Assembly (NCBI RefSeq): GCF_003752415.1
Contig: NZ_RKHG01000001.1
Coordinates: 2,232,001-2,296,000 of the forward strand
Length of the DNA stretch: 64,000 bases
Reading direction: 5' to 3'
From: Luteococcus japonicus
GTDB taxonomy: Bacteria; Actinomycetota; Actinomycetes; Propionibacteriales; Propionibacteriaceae
The translations under genes and the position numbers were made by a program. The number at the start of each line of letters is the position of its first letter. The stretch's first letter is position 1. Below the pieces are notes generated by a model. The model had not been told where the DNA came from and searched no databases. It saw nothing but the letters and a program-made list of their open reading frames with translations. Positions 1-7,831 of this stretch are shown piece by piece.

Positions 1-1225
1 CGCGGTCCAGCACCAGGCGGATGTTGCGCACCTCATAACCCTTGATCAGCTCGTCCCACTCGATCCCGGGCTTCGTGGCAAGCTTCACCGGCAGCCGCAG
101 CAGGCGCTGGAGCAGCACGTCGGCCTCCTGGATGGCCAGCGAATTGCCGGGGCACTTGTGGCCACCATCGCCGAAGCTGACCACCTCCTTGCCCACGCGC
201 GGCGGCAGCTCGCGTCCCGGACACAGCTGGAGCGCGTCGTCGCCGGCGATGGCCGGATCGGCATTGGCATTGCGGATGTGGATGTCCACCAGGGCACCCT
301 TCGGGATGGTGCGCGTCTGGCCGTCGACGCTGACCTCCAGCGGTGCCTGCATGCGTCGGTAGAGGTGGCCGACGATGGGTTCCAGACGGAGGATCTCGAG
401 CAGCACCTCGTAGCGTCCGGCCTTGTCCGGCGCGTTGAGGTAGCGGCTGCGCAGCTCCTCGTCCTCCAACAGCCGCCAAGTGGCCATCCCGATGTACTCG
501 CGGGTGGTGACCATCCCTGCGGCGGCATAGGTCACGCACTCGATGAGGATCTCCAGGTCCGTGTAGCCCTCGTCGATGAGGTGGCTGATCACGTCGTCGG
601 AGCGCTTGGCCTTGCGCGCCTTGATGGCAGGGCGGACGTCCTTGAAGTGGAAGAGCAGCATCGGCCCCTGTCCCAGCGTGGCCATCCGGATGGAGCTGAA
701 GCGGCTGCGCAGGGTGGGCTTGTCGGAGGTGCCCTCCTGGGACGGGGGGATGGCGGGATTGGCGAAGAAGCGCTCCAGGCGGCGGCCCATGGCATCGGTG
801 TCGCTGTCGGTCAGCCCGACCACCTGGGCGGCGACCACCACGGAGTAGCGCAGAGTCAGTTGGGACAGGTCGCAGCTGCCCGAGGTCCGGAACTCGTCGA
901 CGAGCTGGTCCGCGTAGCCTTCCATCAGCTCGTGGTAGTTGGAGTCGACGGTCTTGGGGGCGAAGTAGCGGGCGATCGTGGCACGCTGCTTGCGATGGCC
1001 CTCGCCGTCGGCGTAGAGGATGGGCTTGCGCAGCCGGCCCATGTTGATGGCCTCCGCATTGAAGCCGGCCTGGGTGGTCTCGCGGCTGCGGAGCACCTCG
1101 CGGGCCACGCCCATGTCACGCACCTGCCACACACCATCCACCACGTCGACGCCGCCTTCGAGGGTCTCCCCGGGGTAGTTGGACTTGCGGGTGTTGTGGC
1201 CAATCGGGCATCCAGTCTGTGACAT
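1..1225 (-). CDS. Cytochrome P450 (3' end cut by window edge)
   Basis: Haem-thiolate monooxygenase, a cytosolic enzyme that oxidises an organic substrate with electrons from a ferredoxin partner; substrate unknown. About 408 codons are visible from the ATG at 1225 and the frame is still open at base 2, so only the extreme C-terminus is missing. Visible hallmarks are an I-helix stretch AAAGMVTTREY, the K-helix ExxR motif in LEILRLEP near residue 277, and the haem loop FGDGGHKCPGN with the ligand Cys near residue 353. The start SQTGCPIGHNTRKSN is typical of soluble actinobacterial P450s. No ferredoxin or ferredoxin reductase gene lies next to it inside the window. Family assignment is secure; subfamily and substrate are not. 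Confidence 0.93.
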   Translation of the reverse strand, partial: MSQTGCPIGHNTRKSNYPGETLEGGVDVVDGVWQVRDMGVAREVLRSRETTQAGFNAEAINMGRLRKPILYADGEGHRKQRATIARYFAPKTVDSNYHELMEGYADQLVDEFRTSGSCDLSQLTLRYSVVVAAQVVGLTDSDTDAMGRRLERFFANPAIPPSQEGTSDKPTLRSRFSSIRMATLGQGPMLLFHFKDVRPAIKARKAKRSDDVISHLIDEGYTDLEILIECVTYAAAGMVTTREYIGMATWRLLEDEELRSRYLNAPDKAGRYEVLLEILRLEPIVGHLYRRMQAPLEVSVDGQTRTIPKGALVDIHIRNANADPAIAGDDALQLCPGRELPPRVGKEVVSFGDGGHKCPGNSLAIQEADVLLQRLLRLPVKLATKPGIEWDELIKGYEVRNIRLVLDR

Positions 1226-1261
1226 CGCACCATCCCCTGGTTTCAGTGGCCGAGCTGTGGC

Positions 1262-1600
1262 TCAATCATTGCGGAGTCGGGTGCCAGTATGGGGGGCGGG
1301 GGCGAACTCTTCAGCTCCGCTCAGGTCCTGGCGAGAGTTTGCGCGCGACGACGGTGAAGGTGCACGGGTGTGCTCGACGGTGCCGCCGCCCAGGTAGGTG
1401 CCGGGATCATCCCAGGCCTGTGCCTCCCCGGTGGGGAAGTAACGGTGGGCGACGCACAGATTCGGCCCCGTCTCCTCCAACGCGTAGAGCATCGGGTGGC
1501 CGTCCTGGATGTAGAAGACACCACCCGGACGTAGCAGTTCCGCAATCTGTTGGGCCCACCGCTCCAGATCATTGAGCCAGCAGATCGCACCCGGTTCTGC
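1262..1600 (-). pseudogene. Class I SAM-dependent methyltransferase remnant
   Basis: The minus strand encodes, from about 1600 down to a stop at 1262, a recognisable middle piece of a small-molecule methyltransferase: PGAICWLNDLERWAQQ, LLRPGGVFYIQDGHPML, then HRYFPTGEAQAWDDPGTYLG and a short GGTVEHTRA. This matches the post-motif-II/III region of actinobacterial class I methyltransferases. The N-terminal SAM-binding glycine motif is absent and the sequence after HTRA (SPSSRANSRQD) no longer resembles the family, so both ends are lost. It is a gene scrap between the P450 and the DUF456 gene and is probably not functional. Confidence 0.7.
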
Positions 1601-1631
1601 TGCCTGTGACGTGGTTTTCCTGGGCAGCTCG

Positions 1632-2123
1632 TCAGAGCAGGCCGCTGATCACGCTCGCGCCGAGCACGGCGGTGGCGGTCATGGCGCACGCCAGCTCGAT
1701 CAACATGCCGGTGCCGATCGCCTTCAGGGCCGCGACGCTGGTGGAGACGGCCTGCGAGACATTGCGCACCCGGTAGAGCTCGCTGCAGAACAGGCCGAGC
1801 ACGAAACCAATCGGCAGGCCCAGCGCCGGCAGCACGAAGGCGCCCACCAGACCGCAGACCAGACCGACGATCACCGGCCACTGCGGGATCTGTCGGCTGT
1901 CGAGGTTGCGCTTGGTCAACAGCGCGGAGGATCCCATCCCGATGGCGAGCAGCACGATGGCGACCCCGAAGGCGATCCAGCCCCACGACGAGTTCCCCCA
2001 GATGGCCCAGACCAGCGCCCCCAGCCCCACGGTCAGGGAGCCCGGCAGGGCAGGGATGACGATCCCGCACAGCCCCACCAGGGCGAGCAGGGCAACGAGG
2101 ACAGCAATCAGCGCGGGGGTCAT
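1632..2123 (-). CDS. DUF456 family membrane protein
   Basis: Protein of 163 aa, almost entirely hydrophobic. It has about four to five membrane segments, with the characteristic opening LVGLCGIVIPALPGSLTVGL and a glycine-rich central part (VGLVCGLVGAFVLPALGLPIG), which is the DUF456 pattern. ATG start at 2123. Members are small integral membrane proteins of unknown function in Actinobacteria. It stands alone; the neighbour downstream is a methyltransferase scrap and the neighbour upstream is divergent. Confidence 0.8.
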   Translation of the reverse strand: MTPALIAVLVALLALVGLCGIVIPALPGSLTVGLGALVWAIWGNSSWGWIAFGVAIVLLAIGMGSSALLTKRNLDSRQIPQWPVIVGLVCGLVGAFVLPALGLPIGFVLGLFCSELYRVRNVSQAVSTSVAALKAIGTGMLIELACAMTATAVLGASVISGLL

Positions 2124-2243
2124 GCTTCAAGGGTAGGGGAGCCGGCCACGGGAATCGGCCACCAGATTCGGCCCGTCCGCCTCGCCCACGCGGGCCCCAG
2201 CCAGCCCCGCGCCAGCCCGTGGCGGGTTCTCGTGGCCCGTCCG

Positions 2244-2261
2244 GTTGATTGAGTGATCAAC
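2244..2261. promoter_or_regulatory. Short inverted repeat upstream of deacetylase gene
   Basis: GTTGAT-6-ATCAAC, arms perfect, 25 bases before the ATG at 2286 and in the divergent intergenic space. It is placed like a repressor operator, but the arms are only 6 bp and no regulator lies beside it. Confidence 0.25.
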
Positions 2262-2285
2262 AGATCTGCGTGGAATCATGGGCCC

Positions 2286-3086
2286 ATGAGCACGATCGTC
2301 TTCTTCCACGCCCACCCCGACGACGAGGCCTCCGGCACCGCGGGATCCATGGCTCGCGCCGTCCAGCAGGGAGACCGGGTGATCGTCGTCTTCGCCACGA
2401 ATGGTGACCACGGCGAGGTCCCCGACGACCTGCGCGAGGGCGAGACCATCGTCGACCGACGCCGTGCGGAGGCGCAGGCCTCCGCCGAGGTGATCGGCAC
2501 CCACCGCGTCGAATGGCTCGGTTACACCGACTCCGGCATGACCGGCTGGGAGATGAACGACGCCCCCGGCGCCTTCCATGGCGCGGACCTGGACGAGGCG
2601 GCGGCCCGGCTGGCGCGGATCCTCGACGAGGAGGAGGCCGACGTCCTGGTGGGCTACGACTGGCACGGCAACTACGGCCACCCCGATCACGTCAAGGTGC
2701 ACCCCGTCACCTACCGGGCCGCCGCCCTCGCGAGGCGTCGTCCCCGCATCCTGGAGGTCACCATCAACCGGGACCTGACCGCGCGGATGATGCAGGCCGC
2801 CCAGGACGCGGGCATGGACATGGCCTTCGACCCCGCCGGTCCCGCCGACGACGGCAACCCGATGGGCACCCCGGAGAAGGAGATCCACTGGGCCGTCGAC
2901 GTCGCGGACCAGGCCTCCACCAAGCGGCGGGCGCTGCTCTGCCACGCCAGCCAGAAGTCAGACGTGGGCATGATCACCGGTTTCCCGGAGAACGTCTTCC
3001 GCCAGATGTTCGGCATGGAGTTCTACCGCGAGCACGGCAACCCCAACGGGATGGTGACCGGCTGGCCTTTCACGCCGCTGGGCTGA
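2286..3086 (+). CDS. PIG-L family N-acetylglucosamine deacetylase-like amidase
   Basis: Zn-dependent amidohydrolase of the PIG-L/LmbE fold, 266 aa. The N-terminal metal motif HAHPDDEAS (residues about 7-15) and the second metal motif GNYGHPDHVKVH (about 126-137) are both intact. The ATG at 2286 gives the usual family start (STIVFFHAHPDDE); an in-frame ATG at 2253 would add an unconserved leader. Family members cleave N-acetyl groups from GlcNAc-containing molecules (MshB) or amides of mycothiol S-conjugates (Mca). Because a second PIG-L domain fused to MshA lies 1.7 kb away, a mycothiol-related detoxification role is possible, but this subfamily is not clearly Mca. Three 24-bp tandem repeats begin in its last codons. 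Confidence 0.8.
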   Translation: MSTIVFFHAHPDDEASGTAGSMARAVQQGDRVIVVFATNGDHGEVPDDLREGETIVDRRRAEAQASAEVIGTHRVEWLGYTDSGMTGWEMNDAPGAFHGADLDEAAARLARILDEEEADVLVGYDWHGNYGHPDHVKVHPVTYRAAALARRRPRILEVTINRDLTARMMQAAQDAGMDMAFDPAGPADDGNPMGTPEKEIHWAVDVADQASTKRRALLCHASQKSDVGMITGFPENVFRQMFGMEFYREHGNPNGMVTGWPFTPLG

Positions 3087-3144
3087 CTTCCGTTCCCGCC
3101 GCTGGACTGGCTTCCGTTCCCGCCGCTGGGCTGGCTTCCGTTCC
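3073..3144 (+). repeat. 3 x 24-bp tandem repeat over a stop codon
   Basis: Three contiguous 24-bp units (consensus CGCCGCTGG[G/A]CTG[A/G]CTTCCGTTCC) run from the last codons of the deacetylase gene through its TGA into the intergenic space. Only unit 1 carries the TGA; units 2 and 3 have TGG at the matching place. It ends directly against a GAGCCTGTCGAG repeat arm. Confidence 0.85.
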
Positions 3145-3159
3145 CCGAGCCTGTCGAGG
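3144..3159 (+). repeat. Palindromic-repeat arm CCCGAGCCTGTCGAGG
   Basis: Single 16-nt arm identical to the right arm of the element inside the mshA-mshB gene (4964-4979), including the preceding CGTTCC. It sits just past the prs stop codon (3162) between converging genes. Confidence 0.7.
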
Positions 3160-3161
3160 AC

Positions 3162-4145
3162 TCAGAACAGGCCGTCGCGGGGCGGCGGCGGAGCGTACTG
3201 CGGGTCCACGCCGCGGAAGAGCTTGCTGACGCTCTTGCCGTCGTGGGTGCGTCTGATTGCCTCGGCGAACAGGCCGGCGACGCTGCGCACCTCCAGCTGG
3301 GTCCAGTCCGGGTGGTCCTGCGGGACGGTGTTGGTGGTGACCACCTCGGTGATCATGTGGTGGCCCTGGAGGCGGTCGACGGCCTTGCCCGCGAACAGGC
3401 CGTGGGTGGTGCAGATCGACGCCTGCTGGCAGCCGAACTCCTCCAGCTTGTCCAGCAGCTCGATGATGGATCCGCCGGTGGCGACCTCGTCGTCGATCAC
3501 GATGGCCTTCTTGCCCACCACGTCGCCGACGATCGAGTCGATGACCACTTTGTCATCGGCGACGCGCTTCTTGGAGCCGACGGCCATCGGCACGCCCAGC
3601 AGGCGGGCGAAGGTGGCGGCCTCCTTGGCATTGCCGAAGTCCGGGGAGACGACCACCCAGTCGGACAGGTCCTTGCCCTGGTAGTGCTCGGCCAGGACTC
3701 CTATGGCCGTCAGCTGGTCCACCGGCATCGAGAAGAATCCCTGCACCTGCGGGGAATGGAGGCTCATGGTGAGCACGCGGGTGGCGCCGGCGGTCTTCAG
3801 CATGTCGGCCACCAGGCGGCCGCCCATGGAGATGCGGCTGGCGTCCTTCTTGTCACTGCGGGCGTAGGCGTAGTGTGGCATGACGGCGGTGATGTAGTCA
3901 GCCGAGGCGCCGCGAGCCGCGTCGATCATCAGCAGCAGCTCCATCAGGTTCTCCTGCGTCGGAGGCACCAATGGTTGGACGATGAAGACGTCGCGACGGC
4001 GGCAGTTGGCCAGCAACTGCGCCTGGATGCAGTCATTGCTGAACCGGCTGATGTCGGCTCCGCTGAGGGGAACACCGAGGTGTTCGCAGATCTCCTTCGC
4101 CAAGGACCGGTGGGCGGAGCCGGAGAAAACGACGATGTCCTTCAA
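3162..4145 (-). CDS. prs: Ribose-phosphate pyrophosphokinase (PRPP synthetase)
   Basis: Makes phosphoribosyl pyrophosphate from ribose 5-phosphate and ATP for nucleotide, histidine and tryptophan synthesis; cytosolic. The 327-aa length and two-domain layout fit: FSGSAHRSLAKEICEHLGV at the N-terminus, the tandem phosphoribosyltransferase core, a catalytic-loop segment SKKRVADD near residue 195, and a PRPP loop VIDDEVATGGSI near 215-225. The loop departs from the common class I DDxxDTxGT, with DEVATGGS instead, as in divergent second Prs copies. The start is TTG at 4145, preceded by GAGGAAGG at good spacing. It converges on the PIG-L gene. Confidence 0.9.
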   Translation of the reverse strand: MKDIVVFSGSAHRSLAKEICEHLGVPLSGADISRFSNDCIQAQLLANCRRRDVFIVQPLVPPTQENLMELLLMIDAARGASADYITAVMPHYAYARSDKKDASRISMGGRLVADMLKTAGATRVLTMSLHSPQVQGFFSMPVDQLTAIGVLAEHYQGKDLSDWVVVSPDFGNAKEAATFARLLGVPMAVGSKKRVADDKVVIDSIVGDVVGKKAIVIDDEVATGGSIIELLDKLEEFGCQQASICTTHGLFAGKAVDRLQGHHMITEVVTTNTVPQDHPDWTQLEVRSVAGLFAEAIRRTHDGKSVSKLFRGVDPQYAPPPPRDGLF

Positions 4146-4278
4146 GAGGATGCCTTCCTCGAGGCCGCGGGAGCGGCCGCTGGTGCGCGCGTGCTGTGTC
4201 AGGGGACAGACTATCGGCCGCGGAGTGGTGCCCGGGCGCTGGAAGTCAAGGATTCAAGAAATCACGTAGACTCGGGGC

Positions 4279-4680
4279 ATGGCTACGACCGTGACCCCCG
4301 CCCTCTCCCGTCTCAAGACCACCGCCCTCGTGATCATCGGCTCGGTGCTCATCCAGCTCGGTCTGGGCGTCGCACTGCTGACCAGCTACTCCAACGGGCT
4401 TGCCAAGGCCCACAGCGGTTTCGGTTACATCACACTGCTGGCGAGCATCGTGGCGGCGTTCTTCGCCTTCCAGCTGAGCAAGGCCGACTCGTCGGCGAAG
4501 GGCCTGTTCTTCCACGCTCTGAGCCTGCCGGTGCTGGCCATCATCCAGACCGGCCTGGGAGAGATGATCGGCGGCAGCAACGGCCTCAAGTGGCTGCACG
4601 TCGCGCTCGGCATCGCCTTCGTCGGTGCGGCCGTCAGCCTCTACACCCTGCTGGACAAGCGCATCCGCGGTCATCGCTGA
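4279..4680 (+). CDS. Four-helix membrane protein, unknown function
   Basis: Small 133-aa protein with four hydrophobic segments (ALVIIGSVLIQLGLGVALL; ITLLASIVAAFFAF; LFFHALSLPVLAIIQTGLG; LHVALGIAFVGAAVSLYTLL). Conserved-looking histidines in AHSGFGY, FFHAL and WLHVALG recall cytochrome b561-like or CtaA-type four-helix haem proteins, which is only an inference. The ATG at 4279 follows a purine-rich stretch. It ends just before a strong hairpin terminator shared with the converging mshA-mshB gene. Confidence 0.6.
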   Translation: MATTVTPALSRLKTTALVIIGSVLIQLGLGVALLTSYSNGLAKAHSGFGYITLLASIVAAFFAFQLSKADSSAKGLFFHALSLPVLAIIQTGLGEMIGGSNGLKWLHVALGIAFVGAAVSLYTLLDKRIRGHR

Positions 4681-4696
4681 GCCACCTCATCCTGAA

Positions 4697-4727
4697 ACGG
4701 CCCCGATCCCTGCCGGATCGGGGCCGT
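4697..4727. terminator. Bidirectional rho-independent-type hairpin
   Basis: Perfect 13-bp stem ACGGCCCCGATCC / GGATCGGGGCCGT with a 5-nt loop, between converging genes ending at 4680 and 4741. Confidence 0.8.
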
Positions 4728-4740
4728 CCTGCGTCCGGGA

Positions 4741-6831
4741 TCAGCCGCGGGCCAGGCCGACGGAGGTGACGATCTGCTCGAGCTGCCCGCCGGAATGCAC
4801 CACCTCGGTGCCATTGGGCTGGACGGTCAGCTGGGTGGCGTGGTGCCGCAGGGCTGCGGCGACGACGGGAAGCGTCTCGGGAAGGTCGAACCACTGGACC
4901 TCGACGGGCTCGGGCGTCGGGGTTTCCGAGTCCTCGTTTCCCGAGTCCACCGCAATCCCGTTCCCCGAGCCTGTCGAGGGGCTGTGGCGTATCTCGGCAA
5001 AGCGCACCCCCGCCTGACGTGCCGCTTCGCGCGCCACCTCGTGCATCCGTACATGGTCCGGGTGCCCGTAGCCGCCATTGGCGTCATAGCTGACCATCAG
5101 GTCCGGCTGCCACCGTTCGATCAGCGCGACGAGGTCTGCCGTGCACTCCTCGGGGGCGGCGAAGGTGAAGCTGCGCTCGTCGGTGGCGTCGGCGGGGCCG
5201 GCCAGCCCGGGGAGGATCCATTCCATGCCGGAATCGCGGTAGAGCCGAGTGGGCAGCCCCGCGGCACGTGCCGGAGCGGTACCCAGGAAGGCGTGCCGTT
5301 CGACGCCCAGCTCGCGCAGTGCGCCGGCCAGCTCACCGATCCGGTGCTCCTCCAGTTCCGGCGTACCGGCCAGGTGGGACAGCGGCCCCTCGACCACCTC
5401 GCCCATCTCCCCGCGGGTCGCGGTCGCCAGGTCACAGGCGATGCCACGGGAGACCAGGTGGGTGATCAGCGCGCCGGTGGACAGCGTCTCGTCGTCGGGA
5501 TGTGCGTGGCAGAACAGGACGCGTCGCACGCCGTCGAGCAGTGATGCGGTTGCGACGGGCTCTTCCGCCACCCCGCGCGTGGCGGGTCCGTTCGCGAGCA
5601 GCGCGACGTACTGCTCCTCAAGCTGCCGGGCGACGTCGTCCCAGCCGAAGGTCAGCGCCCGCTCCCGTCCTGCGCGGCCCATGGTGCACAGCCGTTCCGG
5701 ATCCTCGAGCAGTTCGGTCAGTACCCGGGTCCAGGCTTCGGCGGTGCGTTCGGCCACCAGTACGCCGGTGACGCCGTCGTCGACCACTTCGCGCAGGCCG
5801 CCGGAATCGGCGCTGACCACGGGGACGCCGGAGGCCTGCGCCTCCATCGCGATCAGCCCGAAGGTCTCGGAGAAGGACGGCACCAGCACCGCTCGCGCGC
5901 CGCGCAACAGGCGGGCCAGGTCCTCCCGGGACTGCGATCCCAGCCAGCAGGTCTGGTGCGCGATGCCCAGGTTCTGGGAGAGGTCGATCAGCTCGTCGCG
6001 GTAGCTGGCGAAGTCCTGGCTGGCCTCGCCCGCGATCACCAGGGTTGGGCGGATCTCCTCGGGAAGCCCTGCCACCGCCACCAGCGCCAGGTCAGGGGCC
6101 TTGAGTGGCTGCAGCCGGGCGGCGAAGAGCAGGTAGCCGTTGGGGTTGGGCTGCACGCACACCGACCCGAACTGGCGCGGTTCATCGGGGCTGTTCTGCT
6201 CCGGATTCCACGGACGGCAGTGCCCGTCCAGCGGATGGAAGAGCTCGGTGTCGACGCCGGGATGCACCACGACGACGCGTGATGGATCCGCGCCGCAGCG
6301 CTCGACGATCGTCGACGCCTCGTACTGGCTGACGGCGACCACCAGGTCCGACTGGCTGGCGATCAACCGCTCACCGGCATTGCGGCCGGGAGACTCGGGC
6401 GGCTCTCCCTCGCTCAACGGGTCACCGGGCAGCGCGGCCACCGAGTGGAAGCTCTGCACGTGCGGTACACCCCATTGCTGCGCGACGGGCAGTGCCGCCA
6501 CTCCGCTCATCCAGTGCTGCGAATGCACGACCTCGTAGGGTTCCAGCTGGGCCAAGGCTCGGGAGAAGCCCTCGATCCACTCCTCCTGGGCGCTCTTGGC
6601 CAGGGCTTCGGTGGGGCCGGCGGTCAGCTGTTGGACAGTGACCCCGGGGTGGATCTCCACCACGTCGGGCAGTTCGGTGTTGTCCCTGCGTGTGACCAGC
6701 TCTACGACGTGGCCGCGGTCGGCCAGCGCCTTGGCCTGGTGCACCTCGACGACATTCATGCCACCGGCATCCTTGGAGCCGGGGGAGTCGAGCGGCGAGG
6801 TGTGCAGCGAGATGAAACCGATGCGTGCCAT
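4741..6831 (-). CDS. Fused MshA glycosyltransferase - MshB deacetylase (mycothiol biosynthesis)
   Basis: Single 696-aa frame with two enzymes. Residues 1 to about 425 are a GT4 glycosyltransferase resembling MshA (SLHTSPLDSPGSKDAGGMNV at the start, VVHPGVDTELFHPL, and the donor-site region PSFSETFGLIAMEAQASGVP). MshA joins UDP-GlcNAc to inositol 3-phosphate. Residues from about 437 are a PIG-L deacetylase resembling MshB (FCHAHPDDETLSTGA, EEHRIGELAGALRELGV, YDANGGYGHPDHVRMHE), which deacetylates GlcNAc-inositol. These are consecutive-type reactions of mycothiol synthesis, with a phosphatase step between. No stop or restart codon separates the domains. An 81-nt palindromic repeat lies in frame inside the MshB part (residues about 618-644). 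ATG start at 6831. Domain identities are from motif recognition. Confidence 0.85.
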   Translation of the reverse strand: MARIGFISLHTSPLDSPGSKDAGGMNVVEVHQAKALADRGHVVELVTRRDNTELPDVVEIHPGVTVQQLTAGPTEALAKSAQEEWIEGFSRALAQLEPYEVVHSQHWMSGVAALPVAQQWGVPHVQSFHSVAALPGDPLSEGEPPESPGRNAGERLIASQSDLVVAVSQYEASTIVERCGADPSRVVVVHPGVDTELFHPLDGHCRPWNPEQNSPDEPRQFGSVCVQPNPNGYLLFAARLQPLKAPDLALVAVAGLPEEIRPTLVIAGEASQDFASYRDELIDLSQNLGIAHQTCWLGSQSREDLARLLRGARAVLVPSFSETFGLIAMEAQASGVPVVSADSGGLREVVDDGVTGVLVAERTAEAWTRVLTELLEDPERLCTMGRAGRERALTFGWDDVARQLEEQYVALLANGPATRGVAEEPVATASLLDGVRRVLFCHAHPDDETLSTGALITHLVSRGIACDLATATRGEMGEVVEGPLSHLAGTPELEEHRIGELAGALRELGVERHAFLGTAPARAAGLPTRLYRDSGMEWILPGLAGPADATDERSFTFAAPEECTADLVALIERWQPDLMVSYDANGGYGHPDHVRMHEVAREAARQAGVRFAEIRHSPSTGSGNGIAVDSGNEDSETPTPEPVEVQWFDLPETLPVVAAALRHHATQLTVQPNGTEVVHSGGQLEQIVTSVGLARG
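4899..4979. repeat. 81-nt palindromic element inserted in frame in the MshB domain
   Basis: Arms CCTCGACGGGCTCGGG (4899-4914) and CCCGAGCCTGTCGAGG (4964-4979) are inverted copies matching at 15 of 16 positions. The element is 81 nt, exactly 27 codons, and reads through as a Ser/Thr/Pro/Glu/Gly-rich segment (STGSGNGIAVDSGNEDSETP) not expected in MshB. The same arm occurs alone at 3144-3159. Confidence 0.8.
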
Positions 6832-6882
6832 GCAGGGAACCTAGCAGGCGACACCGACAAGATTCCCGTCGCCCGAGGATCC

Positions 6883-7737
6883 CTATGCCGGGGCGATGGT
6901 GACCAGGCTGATCTGGGACTGGTCGAACAGGCGCAGGGGGGCGGTCTGGCCCACTCCGGAGTCAATCCACAGCTTCGAGGTGCCCACGTCGAACAGCCCC
7001 TTGTCATAGTGCGGGAACCAGCCCTGCCCCGGCGCGATGATGCCGCCGATGCCGGGAATGCGCACCTGCCCGCCATGGGTGTGCCCGCAGATGGCCAGGT
7101 CCGCAGGGCTCTTGGCCAGGTCGGGATGGATCTCCGGGGAATGGGTCAGGACCAGCCGGTAGGCATCCTCGCGGGTGGCCGCCATGGCCTCGGTCAGGTC
7201 TCCGTGCTCGGTGTAGTAGTCGTCGGTGCCGATGACGTCGAGCTTCCCCCAGGCTCCGTCGAGGCGTTCGTGCCGGTTCAGCAGGACCGTTACCTTGTTG
7301 CCTTCCAGCATGTCCAGCACGGCGGGGTAGTGGTCGCCCCAGTGGTCGTGGTTGCCGGGGACGGCGTAGACCGGGATGCCGGTGGCGACGAGCTTGGCGA
7401 ACCAGGCGTCGACGCGGGACATGTCCGTGGTGGTGGTGTTCACGAAGTCACCGGTGACGGCGATCAGGTCCGGCTCCTGTTCCTGCGCCATCCGGATCAC
7501 GTCGTCGCGCTGCGGGGTGAAGCGCAGTGTGTGCAGGTCCGTGATCTGCAGGACCTTGAGCGGGCGGCCGGTGACCTTGGTGCTGGTGAGCTCCAGCCGC
7601 TCCAGCTTCGTGTGGGTCACCTCGTACCAGCTCATGCCGACGACGACGGCCAACAGCACCACGCCGGTCAGCAGGAGTCGCAGCAGCCATCGCCATGGAC
7701 GACGGGGACGACGGGCCGGGGACTGTGCGCTGCTCAC
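6883..7737 (-). CDS. Membrane-anchored metallophosphoesterase
   Basis: Calcineurin-like phosphoesterase, 284 aa. An Arg-rich cytoplasmic start is followed by one membrane helix (about residues 18-38), so the catalytic domain probably faces outward. Metal-binding motifs appear in order: ITDLH (about 69), GDFVN (about 96), GNHDHWGDH (about 130), THSPEIHPD (about 188) and GHTHGGQVRIPG (about 218). This arrangement matches the YkuE/YaeI type, whose members act on phospholipid or undecaprenyl-type substrates or are uncharacterised. It starts at the ATG at 7737, with the tRNA-Gly gene upstream. Substrate cannot be told from sequence. Confidence 0.85.
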   Translation of the reverse strand: MSSAQSPARRPRRPWRWLLRLLLTGVVLLAVVVGMSWYEVTHTKLERLELTSTKVTGRPLKVLQITDLHTLRFTPQRDDVIRMAQEQEPDLIAVTGDFVNTTTTDMSRVDAWFAKLVATGIPVYAVPGNHDHWGDHYPAVLDMLEGNKVTVLLNRHERLDGAWGKLDVIGTDDYYTEHGDLTEAMAATREDAYRLVLTHSPEIHPDLAKSPADLAICGHTHGGQVRIPGIGGIIAPGQGWFPHYDKGLFDVGTSKLWIDSGVGQTAPLRLFDQSQISLVTIAPA

Positions 7738-7798
7738 ATCGGCAAGAGTATGCGGCGCCCGGCAGTGGTGGATCGCCCTGAGGTCCCCGAACGCGGTG

Positions 7799-7826
7799 AA
7801 GGCCCCCGACCGTGGTCGGAGGCCTT
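7799..7826 (-). terminator. Hairpin downstream of tRNA-Gly
   Basis: GC-rich stem AAGGCCTCCGACC / GGTCGGGGGCCTT around a 2-4 nt turn, immediately 3' of the minus-strand tRNA gene. Confidence 0.6.
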
Positions 7827-7831
7827 GTGCT

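Noticed and set aside
1226-1233. Alternative ATG at 1233 for the P450 gene
   Set aside because: It is in a different frame from the P450; the ATG at 1225 is in frame and gives the normal N-terminus.
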